From Bacteroidia bacterium (lineage in GTDB: Bacteria; Bacteroidota; Bacteroidia; AKYH767-A; OLB10): DNA of 5,881 nucleotides. The notes beneath the pieces are model-generated. The model was not told the DNA's origin and did not search any database. It saw only the letters and a list, made by a program, of their open reading frames with translations. The translations under genes were made by a program, and so were the position numbers. Positions 5,586 through 5,881 of this stretch are shown here, in pieces (position 1 is the stretch's first letter; every line of letters starts with the position of its first letter). The stretch is from the NCBI GenBank assembly GCA_025450095.1, contig JANWID010000016.1, forward strand, positions 1 through 5,881. The letters are read 5' to 3'.

Positions 5586-5881
5586 ATGAAATTCGGCGTT
5601 GTTGTTTTCCCGGGATCGAACTGTGACCATGATATGGAATATTTACTGGGTACCGTTATGGGACACCAAGTGGAAATGCTTTGGCACAAAGAACACAGTC
5701 TTCGCAATTGCGATTTTATCATTTTACCGGGTGGTTTTTCATATGGCGATTATCTCCGTTCGGGAGCGATTGCGAGATTTTCACCCATCATGCAGGAGGT
5801 AATGGAATTTGCAGATAAAGGAGGAAACATCCTTGGAATTTGCAACGGCTTCCAGATTCTGACCGAGGCACATATGTTACC
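5586..5881 (+). CDS. purQ: Phosphoribosylformylglycinamidine synthase, glutaminase subunit PurQ (partial, 3' end outside window)
   Basis: PurQ is the glutaminase subunit of FGAM synthase, step 4 of purine synthesis. It releases ammonia from glutamine for PurL, normally in a complex with PurS. The first 98 residues are visible, from the ATG at 5586 to the window edge. They contain the family start [15 protein letters not shown] (2-16), the oxyanion-loop segment [16 protein letters not shown] (46-61) and the nucleophile elbow [12 protein letters not shown] (81-92) with catalytic Cys86. The His and Glu of the triad lie in the missing C-terminal part; whole PurQ is about 225-235 residues. The protein begins at its own ATG behind a good promoter, so it is a separate subunit and not the C-terminal domain of a long fused PurL. 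Its distance from purD and the repeat-filled gap indicate its own transcription unit. Confidence 0.95.
   Translation, partial: MKFGVVVFPGSNCDHDMEYLLGTVMGHQVEMLWHKEHSLRNCDFIILPGGFSYGDYLRSGAIARFSPIMQEVMEFADKGGNILGICNGFQILTEAHML

Overview
The window looks like a stretch of a Bacteroidota chromosome, possibly a relative of the Flavobacteriales. The evidence is moderate-to-low GC, start codons without clear Shine-Dalgarno sequences, promoter-like sites of the Bacteroidota type (TTTG, about 20 bases, TAnnTTTG), and a pair of small membrane-protein families (DUF6341-like and DUF6427-like) that I associate with this phylum. The family names come from recalled sequence patterns, not from a search.

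Layout: (1) 1-640, minus strand: cmoA, running off the left edge and missing its C-terminus. (2) 641-857: divergent intergenic region with a possible promoter for the next gene. (3) 858-2399, plus: carboxyltransferase (beta) subunit of a biotin-dependent acyl-CoA carboxylase, most like PccB or MmdA. (4) 2400-2558: gap rich in repeats and hairpins. (5) 2559-3842, plus: purD, complete. (6) 3891-4088, minus: 65-residue single-span membrane protein (DUF6341-like), convergent with purD. (7) 4188-5180, plus: 330-residue polytopic membrane protein (DUF6427-like) with a GTG start, divergent from the small gene. (8) 5181-5585: 405-base non-coding gap with three nested inverted-repeat pairs, a GC-rich hairpin and a good purQ promoter. 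(9) 5586-5881, plus: N-terminal 98 residues of PurQ, running off the right edge.

How the genes relate: purD and purQ act in de novo purine synthesis (steps 2 and 4), but each appears to be its own transcription unit. PurQ starts as a separate protein, so this organism uses the split PurQ/PurL enzyme rather than one long fused PurL. The carboxyltransferase belongs to propionyl-/methylmalonyl-CoA metabolism, and no biotin carboxylase or biotin carrier gene is visible. CmoA makes carboxy-SAM for wobble-uridine modification in tRNA. The two membrane proteins have no known function that I can assign.

I see no clear new defence, mobile or biosynthetic system. The most unusual material is the nested fold-back region before purQ and the divergent DUF6341/DUF6427 pair. 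No tRNA, rRNA, transposase or CRISPR array was recognised.
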